Of a stretch of DNA of 64,000 bases, positions 35,485-44,368 are shown in pieces. This DNA is from Methanomassiliicoccaceae archaeon UBA404 (lineage in GTDB: Archaea; Thermoplasmatota; Thermoplasmata; Methanomassiliicoccales; Methanomethylophilaceae). Under the pieces are notes generated by a model. That model saw only the letters and a program-made list of their open reading frames with translations, was not told the origin of the DNA and did not search any database. Position 1 is the first letter of the stretch. Each line of letters opens with the position of its first letter. Location of the stretch: contig DAHY01000009.1 of the NCBI GenBank assembly GCA_002498605.1, positions 12,949 to 76,948 on the forward strand, written 5' to 3'. Position numbers and translations under genes: made by a program.

Positions 35485-36322
35485 TTGAATTACCAATCAG
35501 GGCTATGAGTATATCCACGTCGTAAACCATTCCGACAAGTTCGTCTTTGGATCCTCTTACGGGGATCTGTCCGAAGTCATGAAGCTTCATAAGCCTGGCA
35601 ACTTCCGATATGGATGTTTTCTTGTACACCGTTATCGGGTCCTTGATCATGAAATCACTGACCTCTTTGTCTTCGTTGAGATACTTGTCGGTTGCCGTGT
35701 AGAACAGAGGCAGAACGTTTCTGTATCCTGCGAGGGTGGTGTCTTCTATTCCGAGAATCTGCATTGCTTCCGGATCTCCGGCCTGATCGCTGAAAAGGTC
35801 ACGGTCGGTTATGATGCCGGTAAGATTTCCGACGCTGTCCAATACAGGCATCGCGGGAACGTCACTGAGCCTCATTGCGGGAATCGTGTATGAGAGGGGT
35901 TCATGTTCCCAGGCGGTCACACAAGTAATCTTGATTACTTCCTCCGCAGTGATTTTGCTCTTAAGGGCTCTGACATCGTCAAGCAAATCCGTGGGGGTTA
36001 TGATACCGACTAGTTTTCCGTCTTCGGTGACGGGAAGTCTGTGAAATCTCTCCCTGTAGAAAATTTCCGCCGCTTCGCGAACAGTGGTTTCGGTGCTCAC
36101 GGATACGGGGTCTTTTTTCATGATGAGAGACAGTTGGTCCTCCTCGAAGTTGTTGAATATATCTTTCCTGGATACAACCCCGACAAGTCTTCCGTCGGAT
36201 CCGCGTATTACAGGGAGTCCGGTCAGATCGTTCCTGACCATTACATTGATTGCTTCATTTCTTGTTCCCGGCACCTCAGCTACAATGGGTGCCAGTGTCA
36301 TAATCTCCGATACTCTTTTCAT
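35477..36322 (-). CDS. Four-CBS-domain protein
   Basis: A 281-residue protein consisting almost entirely of four CBS motifs in two Bateman pairs (for example GRLVGVVSRKDIF, GKLVGIITPTDLL, GNLTGIITDRDLF, DELVGMVYDVDIL). No catalytic or DNA-binding domain is attached. It overlaps both neighbours: ATGA with usp upstream and 8 bp with glyS downstream. Likely an adenylate or SAM-binding sensor that acts through a partner protein; UspA next door also binds ATP. Confidence 0.88.
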   Translation of the reverse strand: MKRVSEIMTLAPIVAEVPGTRNEAINVMVRNDLTGLPVIRGSDGRLVGVVSRKDIFNNFEEDQLSLIMKKDPVSVSTETTVREAAEIFYRERFHRLPVTEDGKLVGIITPTDLLDDVRALKSKITAEEVIKITCVTAWEHEPLSYTIPAMRLSDVPAMPVLDSVGNLTGIITDRDLFSDQAGDPEAMQILGIEDTTLAGYRNVLPLFYTATDKYLNEDKEVSDFMIKDPITVYKKTSISEVARLMKLHDFGQIPVRGSKDELVGMVYDVDILIALIGNSNE

Positions 36323-36762
36323 TTCTTATCAGCCTCAGGCGATCTAACCGTAATTACCGGGCGTTTGGAAGACCGGACAACTTTATCGGCTACGCTTCCC
36401 ATAAGAAGTTTTGAAACACCCGACCTTCCGAGTGTACCCAAGACTACCACGTCATGGTTTTCCGATTCTTCGAGAATAACCTTTATCGGAATACCTTCCG
36501 CCAATTTTTTCTCCACTTTGACTCCGTATTCCCTGCCGAGTTCTTCCACGTAACCGAGAGCGACTTTGCCTTCGTTTTCCAGTGTGTGGTAAACGTTCAT
36601 TACCGCAGTGTCCATCGGTATGTTTCTGAATATTGTCTGGTCGACAACATAAAGGGCGGTGACGACACCTCCGCTGAGTTTTGCAAGCTCCAGAGCAGTC
36701 CTCACGGCCGCCTTGGTATATTCACTTCCGTCCGTCGGTACTAGAATCTTATCAAAAGCCAT
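36319..36762 (-). CDS. Universal stress protein, UspA family
   Basis: A 147-residue alpha/beta protein. The N-terminal KILVPTDGSEYT and the ATP-binding GTLGRSGVSKLLMGSVADKV (G-x2-G-x9-G-S) show an ATP-binding UspA subtype. Function in archaea is poorly defined, generally stress survival. It overlaps the CBS-protein start by 4 bp. Confidence 0.95.
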   Translation of the reverse strand: MAFDKILVPTDGSEYTKAAVRTALELAKLSGGVVTALYVVDQTIFRNIPMDTAVMNVYHTLENEGKVALGYVEELGREYGVKVEKKLAEGIPIKVILEESENHDVVVLGTLGRSGVSKLLMGSVADKVVRSSKRPVITVRSPEADKK

Positions 36763-36774
36763 TGTTCATCACCT

Positions 36775-37821
36775 TTATTTTGTCATATTGAAACGTAATA
36801 TACGTTCGTTGCCCATGAACATGCCGTCAACAGTTCCGTCCTTGGACGGAAACACGGTGATATCGGCCTTCATTCCTGGTCGGAGCCCGATTCCTTTCTC
36901 ATCATATAATAGCTTTCGTCCGTCAATAACAAGAGTTTCCCAGAATTTTTTACGGGTTCCCCCCTGAGATGCCAAAACAGAAAGATAGCGTCCGGCTTCT
37001 TCCCGCAGGTCTGGCGAACAAAGCATTGCGTTATCGGTTCCCAGGATGGTTCTGTTTCCGACTTCTTCCATTGTCGCATAGGGGGGATTCAATCCAAAGA
37101 ACGCGTTGGATCTCGGACATATCACAATCGGCACATCTTCATCCGCGCATTTGATCAAATCCATCTTCTCGGCGGATGCCATGTGAACGATGAAGGAAGG
37201 TGAAAGTGCCAGTATATCATCGATATCTTCTCTTTTTCCTTCGCTGGCATGTATTGCGAACATTTTGCCTTTGCGTTTTGTATGTTCGGCGACCGACTCG
37301 GAATAAGACAACGGCATATCGTTTATTCCGGACAGACCGATTCCGTCGGCAACTTCCAGAATTTCATCAATTTCGGAAGGATCGTATTCGTCGGAAACGG
37401 GGCGTCCCATGATGACGGCATCCGGAACGGCGTTTCTCAAAAGTTTGCATCCTTCGACACCTCCTTCTCTGAAGTCTATGAATGTACCGATGCCGTTGGA
37501 ATATGATTTTTCGGAATATTCTTTGATATTTTTTGTCAGTGTTTCTTTTGAAGCTTCGGACAGATATCTGTGTTTGAGGCCTCCGGGGCCCACAAGATCG
37601 TTGAGACCGATATTATTCGGAACCGTCATTCCGCAATCGGCACAATGGGTATGTCCGTTGACCGGAGGGCTCATGATAAATCCTTTTGAAACCGGGGTTT
37701 CGGGACAAACGCCTTCCGAAATTTCAGCAATTAAACCGTCTTCTGCCAGAACGTATCCTTCAATGGGGCCGTCCGGCGTGATGACGGTTCCGCTGAAATA
37801 CTTCATGTCCGTCAATTGCAT
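36775..37821 (-). CDS. Metal-dependent amidohydrolase, deaminase-like
   Basis: A 348-residue amidohydrolase. The metal motif PPVNGHTHCAD, a central MFAIHASEG (metal His), FIVHMAS and the late ILGTDNAML (catalytic Asp) are in order, with a C-terminal GMKADITVF. This is the TRZ/ATZ and cytosine-deaminase-like branch, whose members deaminate nucleobases or related heterocycles; the substrate is unknown. First gene of the usp-CBS-glyS operon, 12 bp before usp. Confidence 0.85.
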   Translation of the reverse strand: MQLTDMKYFSGTVITPDGPIEGYVLAEDGLIAEISEGVCPETPVSKGFIMSPPVNGHTHCADCGMTVPNNIGLNDLVGPGGLKHRYLSEASKETLTKNIKEYSEKSYSNGIGTFIDFREGGVEGCKLLRNAVPDAVIMGRPVSDEYDPSEIDEILEVADGIGLSGINDMPLSYSESVAEHTKRKGKMFAIHASEGKREDIDDILALSPSFIVHMASAEKMDLIKCADEDVPIVICPRSNAFFGLNPPYATMEEVGNRTILGTDNAMLCSPDLREEAGRYLSVLASQGGTRKKFWETLVIDGRKLLYDEKGIGLRPGMKADITVFPSKDGTVDGMFMGNERILRFNMTK

Positions 37822-37897
37822 CCATTACATATTTTGTTCTTTCGTACGTAAAATACAAATATTCATTTTTTCCATTTCCTGATTCAAGGTGATTCTA

Positions 37898-38065
37898 ATG
37901 ATTAAAGTCATAAAAGAAGAATGTACCGCATGCGGTGCATGTGCCGACGTCTGTCCTCAGGACGCCATCGTAATCGAAGACTTTGCTGTAATCGATAATG
38001 ATGCCTGTGTGGAATGCGGCGCATGTATTGATGAGTGTCCTCAGGACGCCATCGTAGAAGAATGA
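37898..38065 (+). CDS. Two-[4Fe-4S] ferredoxin
   Basis: A 55-residue ferredoxin: CTACGACADVCP and CVECGACIDECP, the two C-x2-C-x2-C-x3-C-P motifs, each followed by QDAIV. It carries low-potential electrons in the cytosol. An AAGGTGAT Shine-Dalgarno lies about 4 bp before the ATG. It converges with an FNR-like flavoprotein gene across a shared GC-rich terminator, so the two could be redox partners (inference). Confidence 0.96.
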   Translation: MIKVIKEECTACGACADVCPQDAIVIEDFAVIDNDACVECGACIDECPQDAIVEE

Positions 38066-38074
38066 AATCCATTA

Positions 38075-38099
38075 CCGGCCGTCCGGCCGGGAATATTTT
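38075..38099. terminator. Hairpin terminator between ferredoxin and flavoprotein
   Basis: CCGGCC/GGCCGG 6-bp stem with a 4-nt loop, followed by a run of six T's; it can end both convergent transcripts. Confidence 0.7.
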
Positions 38100-38103
38100 T
38101 TAA

Positions 38104-39039
38104 TTACGCCCAATAAGGCTTTTTGGAGAATTTGTAAGCCATCTGCACGGCGTTGGCGGCTTCTCCGCAGGCGGTTATGATCTGTTTGTATTTACCGGGA
38201 TAATCAACAACGTCTCCGCAAGCGAATATGCCCTTTCTGTTCGTGGACATATCCATATTGACTTTGACAAGTCCGTCGGGTGTCAGGTCCAATCCCCACT
38301 TTGTCAGAATACCGAGATCTGCGGTTATGCCGATATTGATTACGGCCAAATCGGTAGGTATGTCGAATCTGCGTCCGTTCTGTTCAACGGTCACGGATTT
38401 TAACACACTGTTGCCGTTGAACGAAATGGGTGTCGCGTCCATAACTTTCAGGATGTTGCTTTCCTCCAGGGAAGTTACGTTCATTTCATCCGCACGGAAT
38501 TCGGGTCTTCTGTGCACAATGGTGGTGTCTGTGACGGAATCGGCAATCAAAGCCATTTCTATGGCGCTGTTTCCGCCTCCGAACATTGTAACTTTCTGTT
38601 CGACAAGTTTTTCTTTGACGGGCAATAGATATTCAACGCCTTTTCCCGCAAATTCCTCCTCTCCGGGAATATCCAATTTGCGCGGGTTAAATTCTCCCAT
38701 GCCTATTGCTATGATTACAGTAAGCGTTTTGTATTCGCCTTTGTCGGTTACGATAATAATTTCTTCGTTTCCGTCTTTAATCTCAAGAACCTTTTCAAAC
38801 TCTCTGATTTCACATCCCAGATTTTCTGCCTGGGCATAAAAACGGTCGGAAAGTTTCCTGGCCTGAACGAGTTCGAATCCGGGGAAGTTCTGCACTCCTT
38901 TTTCAGGGTACAGTCCCACTAATTGTCCGCCTACGCGACCCGAATCGATAATCAGCGTGTTCATCAATTTGGATCTGGCGTAAATCCCTGCAGTAAGGCC
39001 TGCTGGACCGGCACCGACGATGACTGTATCGTATATCAT
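38104..39039 (-). CDS. FAD/NAD(P)-binding oxidoreductase, TrxR-like but without CxxC (ferredoxin-NADP reductase type 2-like)
   Basis: A 311-residue flavoprotein of thioredoxin reductase fold: FAD site VIVGAGPAGLTAGIYA, NAD(P) site VTMFGGGNSAIEMALIA, C-terminal FAD motif GIFACGDVVDYPGKYKQI. The redox CxxC of TrxR is absent; that position reads GVEYLLPVKEK. This matches ferredoxin/flavodoxin-NADP reductase type 2 rather than a disulfide reductase. The frame is open 42 codons further up, but the start at 39039 gives the correct fold, and a CTTTTATATGG TATA box 23-30 bp upstream supports it. It is adjacent to a ferredoxin gene. Confidence 0.85.
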   Translation of the reverse strand: MIYDTVIVGAGPAGLTAGIYARSKLMNTLIIDSGRVGGQLVGLYPEKGVQNFPGFELVQARKLSDRFYAQAENLGCEIREFEKVLEIKDGNEEIIIVTDKGEYKTLTVIIAIGMGEFNPRKLDIPGEEEFAGKGVEYLLPVKEKLVEQKVTMFGGGNSAIEMALIADSVTDTTIVHRRPEFRADEMNVTSLEESNILKVMDATPISFNGNSVLKSVTVEQNGRRFDIPTDLAVINIGITADLGILTKWGLDLTPDGLVKVNMDMSTNRKGIFACGDVVDYPGKYKQIITACGEAANAVQMAYKFSKKPYWA

Positions 39040-39245
39040 CCGGACGGGAAATATAGTGTCCATATAAAAGAATGACTGAAAAAAGTCAAATAAATTTTCG
39101 ATAATCGTAAAAAATTTATGTTTTTCATTAGAATATTCCGGTTTTGTTAAGAAACGTATGGACATTCTCTGCTCATTGCGTAATTTAACAGGGTATTCGG
39201 TTTAATTTAATAGTCGCAAAGTAATATCATCCGCAGAGGTAGGAT

Positions 39246-39599
39246 ATGGACGCACCCGGATTCGCAGATGTTCTGCTGAACTTGATATTGGATGAAATCG
39301 ACGATCTGATAATAATACACGACTCCTCGCATAACGTAGTGTGGATGAACCGTGCCGCATTGAAGGCATTCGGCAAAACCGGGGATGAGGTAATAGGTAT
39401 CAAGTGCTACAGACTGCTCGGACGTTCCGCATGCTGCGCGGATTGCGAAAACATATGCAATCAGGTTCCGGTTCGCCGGAAAGAACCAAGGGTTATACCC
39501 GGCACCGGAGAAAAGTACGAATGCACCACGGTGCCTTACTTTGAAGACGGCAAGGCAAAGTTGGTGATTCAGCATATGAGGCCGTTCGGAAAGCCATAA
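39246..39599 (+). CDS. Single PAS domain protein with cysteine cluster
   Basis: A 117-residue stand-alone PAS domain (ILDEIDDLIIIHDSSHNVVWMNRAALKAFG) with no output domain. A Cys-rich loop, C-x8-CC-x2-C-x3-C, lies at about residues 59-76, consistent with an Fe-S centre, zinc or disulfide switch. It may be a redox-sensing subunit of a two-protein system. GAGGTAGG precedes the ATG. A 33-residue membrane protein follows. Confidence 0.8.
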   Translation: MDAPGFADVLLNLILDEIDDLIIIHDSSHNVVWMNRAALKAFGKTGDEVIGIKCYRLLGRSACCADCENICNQVPVRRKEPRVIPGTGEKYECTTVPYFEDGKAKLVIQHMRPFGKP

Positions 39600-39625
39600 A
39601 TAGGGTTCTGACATTCCAGAGATTT

Positions 39626-39727
39626 ATGGAAATACTGTCTCAGTTTTCGGCAATCATAATCGCTTGCATCGGATACTTGGCAATTCTTATGGCTTACGAT
39701 ATAATCTATAAGAATAAAAAAGCCTGA
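39626..39727 (+). CDS. Small single-pass membrane protein, 33 residues
   Basis: The frame encodes one hydrophobic helix (IIIACIGYLAILMAY) flanked by a short N-terminus and a basic NKKA tail. A CATAAATAG TATA-like element at 39595-39603, overlapping the previous gene's stop, lies about 25 bp before the ATG, which predicts a leaderless mRNA. Such small membrane proteins are easily missed. Function unknown. Confidence 0.5.
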   Translation: MEILSQFSAIIIACIGYLAILMAYDIIYKNKKA

Positions 39728-39949
39728 TCTGTGTACGTTCGAATAGCCGAAGCCCGTATATTTTTGTCCTCAGACGTCGGAACCGTATCACTGTCGAACC
39801 GGAACAGACCCGATTTTGTTAAAAGAAGCGTAAAAACAGTATTCCGGGTTAATTCTCATCGGAATAAATATCTAAGAATTGACTCAAACCCGCTCCGACG
39901 GAACGGGGTCGATACAGCAGATTAAATATTTGTCGTTCGGTTCCGATAT

Positions 39950-40180
39950 GTGGAAATAAAAAAAACAGCGGTAAACGCAAGAAGATTATTCTTTCTTTTT
40001 GCGGCGTTGGCATTCATAGGATTGGGTATTTATTCCATGGGGTACAGAAACCATGGTGTTCTTATCCTGATAGTGGGGATGTCGGGATTTTTGATAGCCT
40101 TGTCCGTACTCAAATTTTCTTTCAGAGTTCAGGGTTCAATCGAAGCCAAAGAACGAAGGGAAAATAAATATCGTAAGTAA
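39950..40180 (+). CDS. Small two-TM membrane protein, 76 residues
   Basis: Two hydrophobic helices (RLFFLFAALAFIGLGIYSM and VLILIVGMSGFLIALSVL) with a basic N-terminus and a highly charged C-terminal tail. GTG start with a TATA-like ATTAAATATT about 25 bp upstream, implying a leaderless transcript. No family recognised. Confidence 0.6.
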   Translation: MEIKKTAVNARRLFFLFAALAFIGLGIYSMGYRNHGVLILIVGMSGFLIALSVLKFSFRVQGSIEAKERRENKYRK

Positions 40181-40222
40181 ATACGTAAAAAGTTTGAAAG
40201 ATCCAATCCGAGTTATTCAGAC

Positions 40223-40429
40223 TTAGTATCTCTGACGTCTTCCGCCACCGTTTCTGTCGGCAGGGCGGTGTTTCTGGAAACAGTCTCTGCAGTACACGGG
40301 TCTTCCTTCTGTCGGTTTGAAAGGTACCTGACATTCTCCGCCGCAATCTGAGCAGACAGTGTCGAACATCTCGCGAGGTTCGTTATTTCTGTCTCCATAG
40401 TTCCTGTTTCTGTTTCCTCCGTAGGCCAT
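40223..40429 (-). CDS. CxxC...CxxC zinc-ribbon protein, small, Arg/Gly-rich
   Basis: A 68-residue protein: Gly/Arg/Asn-rich N-terminus, central zinc ribbon CSDCGGECQVPFKPTEGRPV and YCRDC, then a basic GGGRRQRY tail. The zinc-ribbon core with PFKPTEGRPVYC is widely conserved in archaea and some bacteria; RGG-like tails suggest RNA binding. Function has not been settled. Confidence 0.8.
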   Translation of the reverse strand: MAYGGNRNRNYGDRNNEPREMFDTVCSDCGGECQVPFKPTEGRPVYCRDCFQKHRPADRNGGGRRQRY

Positions 40430-40554
40430 AATTATCTCTCCTATCTATCTCGGCCCTAATACTACTTCCTAACCTTCCCTACAGCGTACAGGGAGCTATA
40501 TCAGAATGCCTGTATTCTCACATTGTGCTACCGATTATAAATCTTTGCATTCGG

Positions 40555-41469
40555 TCAGCAATGGGGACAGGACCAGAGTCCGTTGTAAAAAATCATATCC
40601 CTGCCGCATCTGGGACATCTGTGATCGATATCGGAACCGCGAATAATTTTCCCGTTGAGGTCTTTTGATGCCCAAAATATCAAATCCGTCAGGAAATCAG
40701 CCCTCTCGGTTTCTTCCGCACAATACAGATTCAAATTGTCCGCCTCGTTGTAAAGTCGCAGATTCATTCTGTTCAGTGCGGATGCAATATTTTTGTGAGA
40801 AGTTGCGGAAATTATCTTTTCGGAAAAAATGTTATTTCTGTATCTGACGTCGAGATATTCGATGGATTTGTTAAGGAACAAATCAAAAGCATCCTCATCC
40901 GGACGAACTGGTACGGAGAGTATCAGGTTTCTTTTAGGTTCCAGCTCGGGATGCCGGTTTATTATGCGGGAAAGTGTATCGTGTAATTCGTCGCGCATGG
41001 ATCCTTTAACCATTCCGTAGGATCTGCGAATAGTGTCGATATCCTCTATTCTGCCTATGGAACCTAAAGTTTTAGCGGCTTTGGAAAATTCTTCGCCTCT
41101 TTTGTACCGTATGATTTCCAGCATCAGAGGGATTCTTTCTTCGATTTCTAAAAATGCGGAGAGGTATCCGATACAGGCACCGCGCACTGTTTCTGTATCC
41201 CTGATACTCATATCTCTGATCGTTGCGGCAACGTAGGATTCTCTGACGTCCGTAAGCAACATGATGACTTCGGTACGGACTCTTTCGTCGTCGTAGGATA
41301 AATAATGCTCCAGGATAGGCGCATACTCTGGTCGGTAATGCACAACTAACCATCTGTCGGCGGATATACCGCCCGGTCTTCCGGTTTCTATTTTATCTAT
41401 GCCGCCGATAAAACGTTCCAGATAGCCAGCTTTACCGGAAGATGAGTTTCCCGTGTTAACCGGATTCAC
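40555..41469 (-). CDS. HEAT-repeat-like protein with C-terminal zinc ribbon
   Basis: A 304-residue protein. Residues about 30-190 look like alpha-helical HEAT-type repeats, the C-terminus has a zinc ribbon (CPRCGRDM...CPHC). The frame is open 33 codons further upstream, but that part overlaps the PC4-like gene; the GTG at 41469 overlaps its stop (GTGA), giving a coupled pair. Likely a protein- or nucleic-acid-binding scaffold; function unknown. Confidence 0.75.
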   Translation of the reverse strand: MNPVNTGNSSSGKAGYLERFIGGIDKIETGRPGGISADRWLVVHYRPEYAPILEHYLSYDDERVRTEVIMLLTDVRESYVAATIRDMSIRDTETVRGACIGYLSAFLEIEERIPLMLEIIRYKRGEEFSKAAKTLGSIGRIEDIDTIRRSYGMVKGSMRDELHDTLSRIINRHPELEPKRNLILSVPVRPDEDAFDLFLNKSIEYLDVRYRNNIFSEKIISATSHKNIASALNRMNLRLYNEADNLNLYCAEETERADFLTDLIFWASKDLNGKIIRGSDIDHRCPRCGRDMIFYNGLWSCPHC

Positions 41470-41696
41470 TTGAGGTCGTCCCTTGTTTCCAGGGCCATTC
41501 TGAGCATTGCGGCTTCTTCTTGTGTAAAGGTGATGCCCTTGCCCATTTTGCTGCGATCGGGAGCCCATTCTCTGATGTCATATTTGGGCTCATTTTCGTT
41601 CCAGCGGACTATGTTCAATTCTTTTTTCCACCCTTTGGAAGATTCGGACAACACCGCAATCTCTTCTACAACCTCGTATTTGAATTCATTAGTCAT
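41466..41696 (-). CDS. PC4/YdbC-type ssDNA-binding protein
   Basis: A 76-residue protein matching the YdbC/PC4 family: KYEVVEEIAVLSESSKGW, KELNIVRWNENEPKYDIREW, and GKGITFTQEEAAML. Relatives bind single-stranded DNA or RNA as dimers and act in transcription or repair. It is the first gene of a two-gene unit with the HEAT/zinc-ribbon protein. Confidence 0.88.
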   Translation of the reverse strand: MTNEFKYEVVEEIAVLSESSKGWKKELNIVRWNENEPKYDIREWAPDRSKMGKGITFTQEEAAMLRMALETRDDLK

Positions 41697-41874
41697 GTTT
41701 TTACCGCTATCGGGATTCTATTTTTAGTATTTAAAATAGCAGAAGAGACATCGATAATAAATAATGACGTGATGATATAAACAGTCCCAGTGTAAATATA
41801 TGCAAAAAATTATTACACCGTTTGTCTTAGGATTATTCGCATCTTTTATATATTTGTAAAGACAGTTTACGTTT

Positions 41875-42489
41875 ATGTCATTCTTTGATAATCCTAAAAA
41901 TTTTGGATTGGCAGCTATTGTGATAGGTGCCATCAGTTTGATAATGGGAATCGTAGGCATCGTTAACGGAGCCTTGGCCGACCCCATCGCGACAGGATCT
42001 GTTGTTGCGTCGGCAGGTACGCTTGCGTTCGGTGCTTTGATTCTCGGAGTGGGACTGCCCGTGTACAAGGGAGAAGAATCTAACAAGCTTAACATTCTCG
42101 GAATGTTTGTCAGATTCGTCGGACTTGCAATAATCGTTCTCGGAATATTTACCGGTGCAGGACAAATAATCGACGACAGCCTGTCTGCAGGTATCGTATA
42201 CATTGTTGTTCAGGTCGTTCTCGGTTTGGTCCTTATGTGGATTGCCGGAAGAATTGTAGATGGATCTGTTGACACACTTGACAAAATCATCTGGATTGTT
42301 CTTCTCGTTGTGTTCGCAATACTCACAATATTCTTCCTTTACGGCATCATAGCGCCTTTCCTCGTCGACGGTTACGTACTGATCGATGCGGTAATCGCTG
42401 CGATAGAGAGCCTCTGTTACTTCATTCTGGCTGCTTTCCTCTTGGTATCCGTACTTTCAGAGGATGTTAAGTCCGCAATGGGAATGTAA
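41875..42489 (+). CDS. Multi-pass membrane protein, 204 residues
   Basis: Six hydrophobic segments (for example LAAIVIGAISLIMGIVGIV, VYIVVQVVLGLVLMWIAG, IIWIVLLVVFAILTIFFLYG) and almost no soluble domain. A TTTTATATAT TATA box 20-30 bp before the ATG suggests a leaderless, well-expressed gene. No transporter signature is recognised. Confidence 0.7.
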   Translation: MSFFDNPKNFGLAAIVIGAISLIMGIVGIVNGALADPIATGSVVASAGTLAFGALILGVGLPVYKGEESNKLNILGMFVRFVGLAIIVLGIFTGAGQIIDDSLSAGIVYIVVQVVLGLVLMWIAGRIVDGSVDTLDKIIWIVLLVVFAILTIFFLYGIIAPFLVDGYVLIDAVIAAIESLCYFILAAFLLVSVLSEDVKSAMGM

Positions 42490-42669
42490 GTTTGCAGAAC
42501 CGGGCAGAACCAATCAAACCTTTTTCACAATTTTTAATTTATAAATATCCTTTTTACAATCGGTTTTCGATAATACTTATATATCTATAATTTTTAATCA
42601 TAATGTCGATAACAAGACAGGATATACAAAAGTGTCCAGGTACTTTATGGAACGGACGAGTTGATCTGA

Positions 42670-43956
42670 ATGGATATGGGTCTCGTCGTAGCTCTGACTG
42701 CAATTATATTTATTCTGTTGATTTTTTCAGCATATTTCTCGATGTCCGAGATGACATTTTCAACAGTTAATACGATTAAATTAAAAAAATTAGATTCCGA
42801 AGGTGTATCCAACGCCGCAAAGGCAATATCTCTAACTGAAGATTTTGACAAGTTTTTGACTACGGTCTTAGTCGGCAATAATTTGGTAAACATCGCAGCT
42901 TCGACAACCTGTGCGATGTTGTTTACCGAACAGCTTTTGCCCGGCAATCCCGGTCTTGCTACGGTATTGGCAACAATAGTCATGACACTTCTCATTCTGA
43001 CTTTCGGGGAAATTCTTCCAAAGACACTGGCTAAGCGAAATGCCGAGCGTTATGCTTTGAAACTCGTCAACTCCCTGTCGATGTTTGTAACGATATTCTA
43101 TCCGTTGTCCTGGGCATTTGTAAAGATGGGAAACTTCCTTACCAAGAAAGAAGACGAGGATGCCGCTCCGACGCTGACCGAGGATGAACTCGTAGTAATG
43201 ATCAATGAGATCGAAGAAGAGGGAACTCTTGAAAAAACCGAAAGCGATCTGATTAAATCCGCCATCACTTTTGATGACACCAAACTTTCCGAAGTCTATA
43301 TACCCAGAGTTGACATAGTTGCCGTAAGCAAAGACGTTAATATGGACGAATTGAAAGATATTTTCATACATACGGGCTACTCCAGAATACCTGTTTACCA
43401 TGAAAATATCGACAGAATCGTTGGTGTTGTAAACGCTAAAGATTTCTACCGAAGATATGTGGAAAACGACAATTTCAATATTATCGATATAATCCGTCAG
43501 GTGCAGTTCTTTGATGTTTCAACAAATATTGACGAAGTTTTGAATGTAATGCAAAGGACAAAGGTACACATGGCCGTTGTTCTCGATGCGTTCGGAGGTA
43601 CCCTGGGTATCGTAACCCTTGAAGATTTGATCGAAGAACTTGTCGGAGAAATCTGGGACGAAAGCGATGATATTACGCTTCCTGTGGTCCGTGAAGCCGA
43701 CGGATCTTACACGGTCCTGGGGGATGCCAACATATTCGATGTAATGGAAGATCTGGGCCTGGACTTCGATCCCGGTGAATACCAGGATTACAATGTAAGC
43801 GGATACATTCAATATGTTACCGGGAAGATACCCCGCAGGGGCGCAGTAATAGAACTGGACGGTGTCACAGTCACGGTTCTGTCCACCAAAGGCAGACGTG
43901 TGAAGGACGCAAAATTCGAACTTAAGCCCGATGCTCAGAACTCGGAAGAGAGTTGA
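42670..43956 (+). CDS. CNNM/CorC-type membrane protein with CBS pair
   Basis: A 428-residue protein of the HlyC/CorC (CNNM) family linked to magnesium or cobalt efflux. An N-terminal DUF21 transmembrane domain (four helices, FSAYFSMSEMTFSTVN, GEILPKTLAKRNAER) is followed by two CBS motifs and a C-terminal CorC_HlyC domain (VSGYIQYVTGKIPRRGAVIELDGVTVTV). A CTTATATATC TATA box at about 42575 predicts a leader of about 65 nt. It overlaps the convergent DUF54 gene by 35 bp. Confidence 0.93.
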   Translation: MDMGLVVALTAIIFILLIFSAYFSMSEMTFSTVNTIKLKKLDSEGVSNAAKAISLTEDFDKFLTTVLVGNNLVNIAASTTCAMLFTEQLLPGNPGLATVLATIVMTLLILTFGEILPKTLAKRNAERYALKLVNSLSMFVTIFYPLSWAFVKMGNFLTKKEDEDAAPTLTEDELVVMINEIEEEGTLEKTESDLIKSAITFDDTKLSEVYIPRVDIVAVSKDVNMDELKDIFIHTGYSRIPVYHENIDRIVGVVNAKDFYRRYVENDNFNIIDIIRQVQFFDVSTNIDEVLNVMQRTKVHMAVVLDAFGGTLGIVTLEDLIEELVGEIWDESDDITLPVVREADGSYTVLGDANIFDVMEDLGLDFDPGEYQDYNVSGYIQYVTGKIPRRGAVIELDGVTVTVLSTKGRRVKDAKFELKPDAQNSEES

Positions 43957-44368
43957 AGTAATCTTTCAATACGTCGATAGCCAGCTCTCTCTTTGCGGGA
44001 TATGAAGCAACTTTGCATATGAAGGAGATAACATCTCCTCCGGCGCCGATTCTGTATTTGCCGGACATTGCATCCTGTTTGTCCAATCTGAAAAAGAAAC
44101 TGCAGTCTTCATCGATACGTTCTTCGATTTCGTTGGAGATCCAATTAATAACATCTTCGCCCAATCTTTCAAACAATCCGTCGATGTCTTTCTTTTTTGT
44201 AAGACTGACTTCCAATATTCTGGTAATGTTGCCCAGCTCTCCCTCGGCAATCTCTTCGGTATATTCGTCAGTACCAGTCAATTCCGCAAACATGTTCGAA
44301 ATACGATCCGCATCCTCGGTGGAGTATATCATTACCCGGGATTTTACCCATACAAAAGCAGGTTTCAT
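43922..44368 (-). CDS. DUF54/COG1325 RNA-binding protein (predicted exosome-associated)
   Basis: A 148-residue protein with SRVMIYSTEDADRISNMFAE, FFFRLDKQDAMSGKY and VISFICKVASYPAKRELAIDVL, resembling archaeal DUF54 proteins, which have an RRM-like fold and have been predicted to work with the exosome. Its ATG overlaps the stop of the PH-domain gene upstream. Role inferred from the family. Confidence 0.8.
   Translation of the reverse strand: MKPAFVWVKSRVMIYSTEDADRISNMFAELTGTDEYTEEIAEGELGNITRILEVSLTKKKDIDGLFERLGEDVINWISNEIEERIDEDCSFFFRLDKQDAMSGKYRIGAGGDVISFICKVASYPAKRELAIDVLKDYFNSLPSSEHRA

Noticed and set aside
39731..39925. 64-codon open frame between the PAS region and the two-TM gene
   Set aside because: No promoter, no Shine-Dalgarno, no domain; composition not gene-like.
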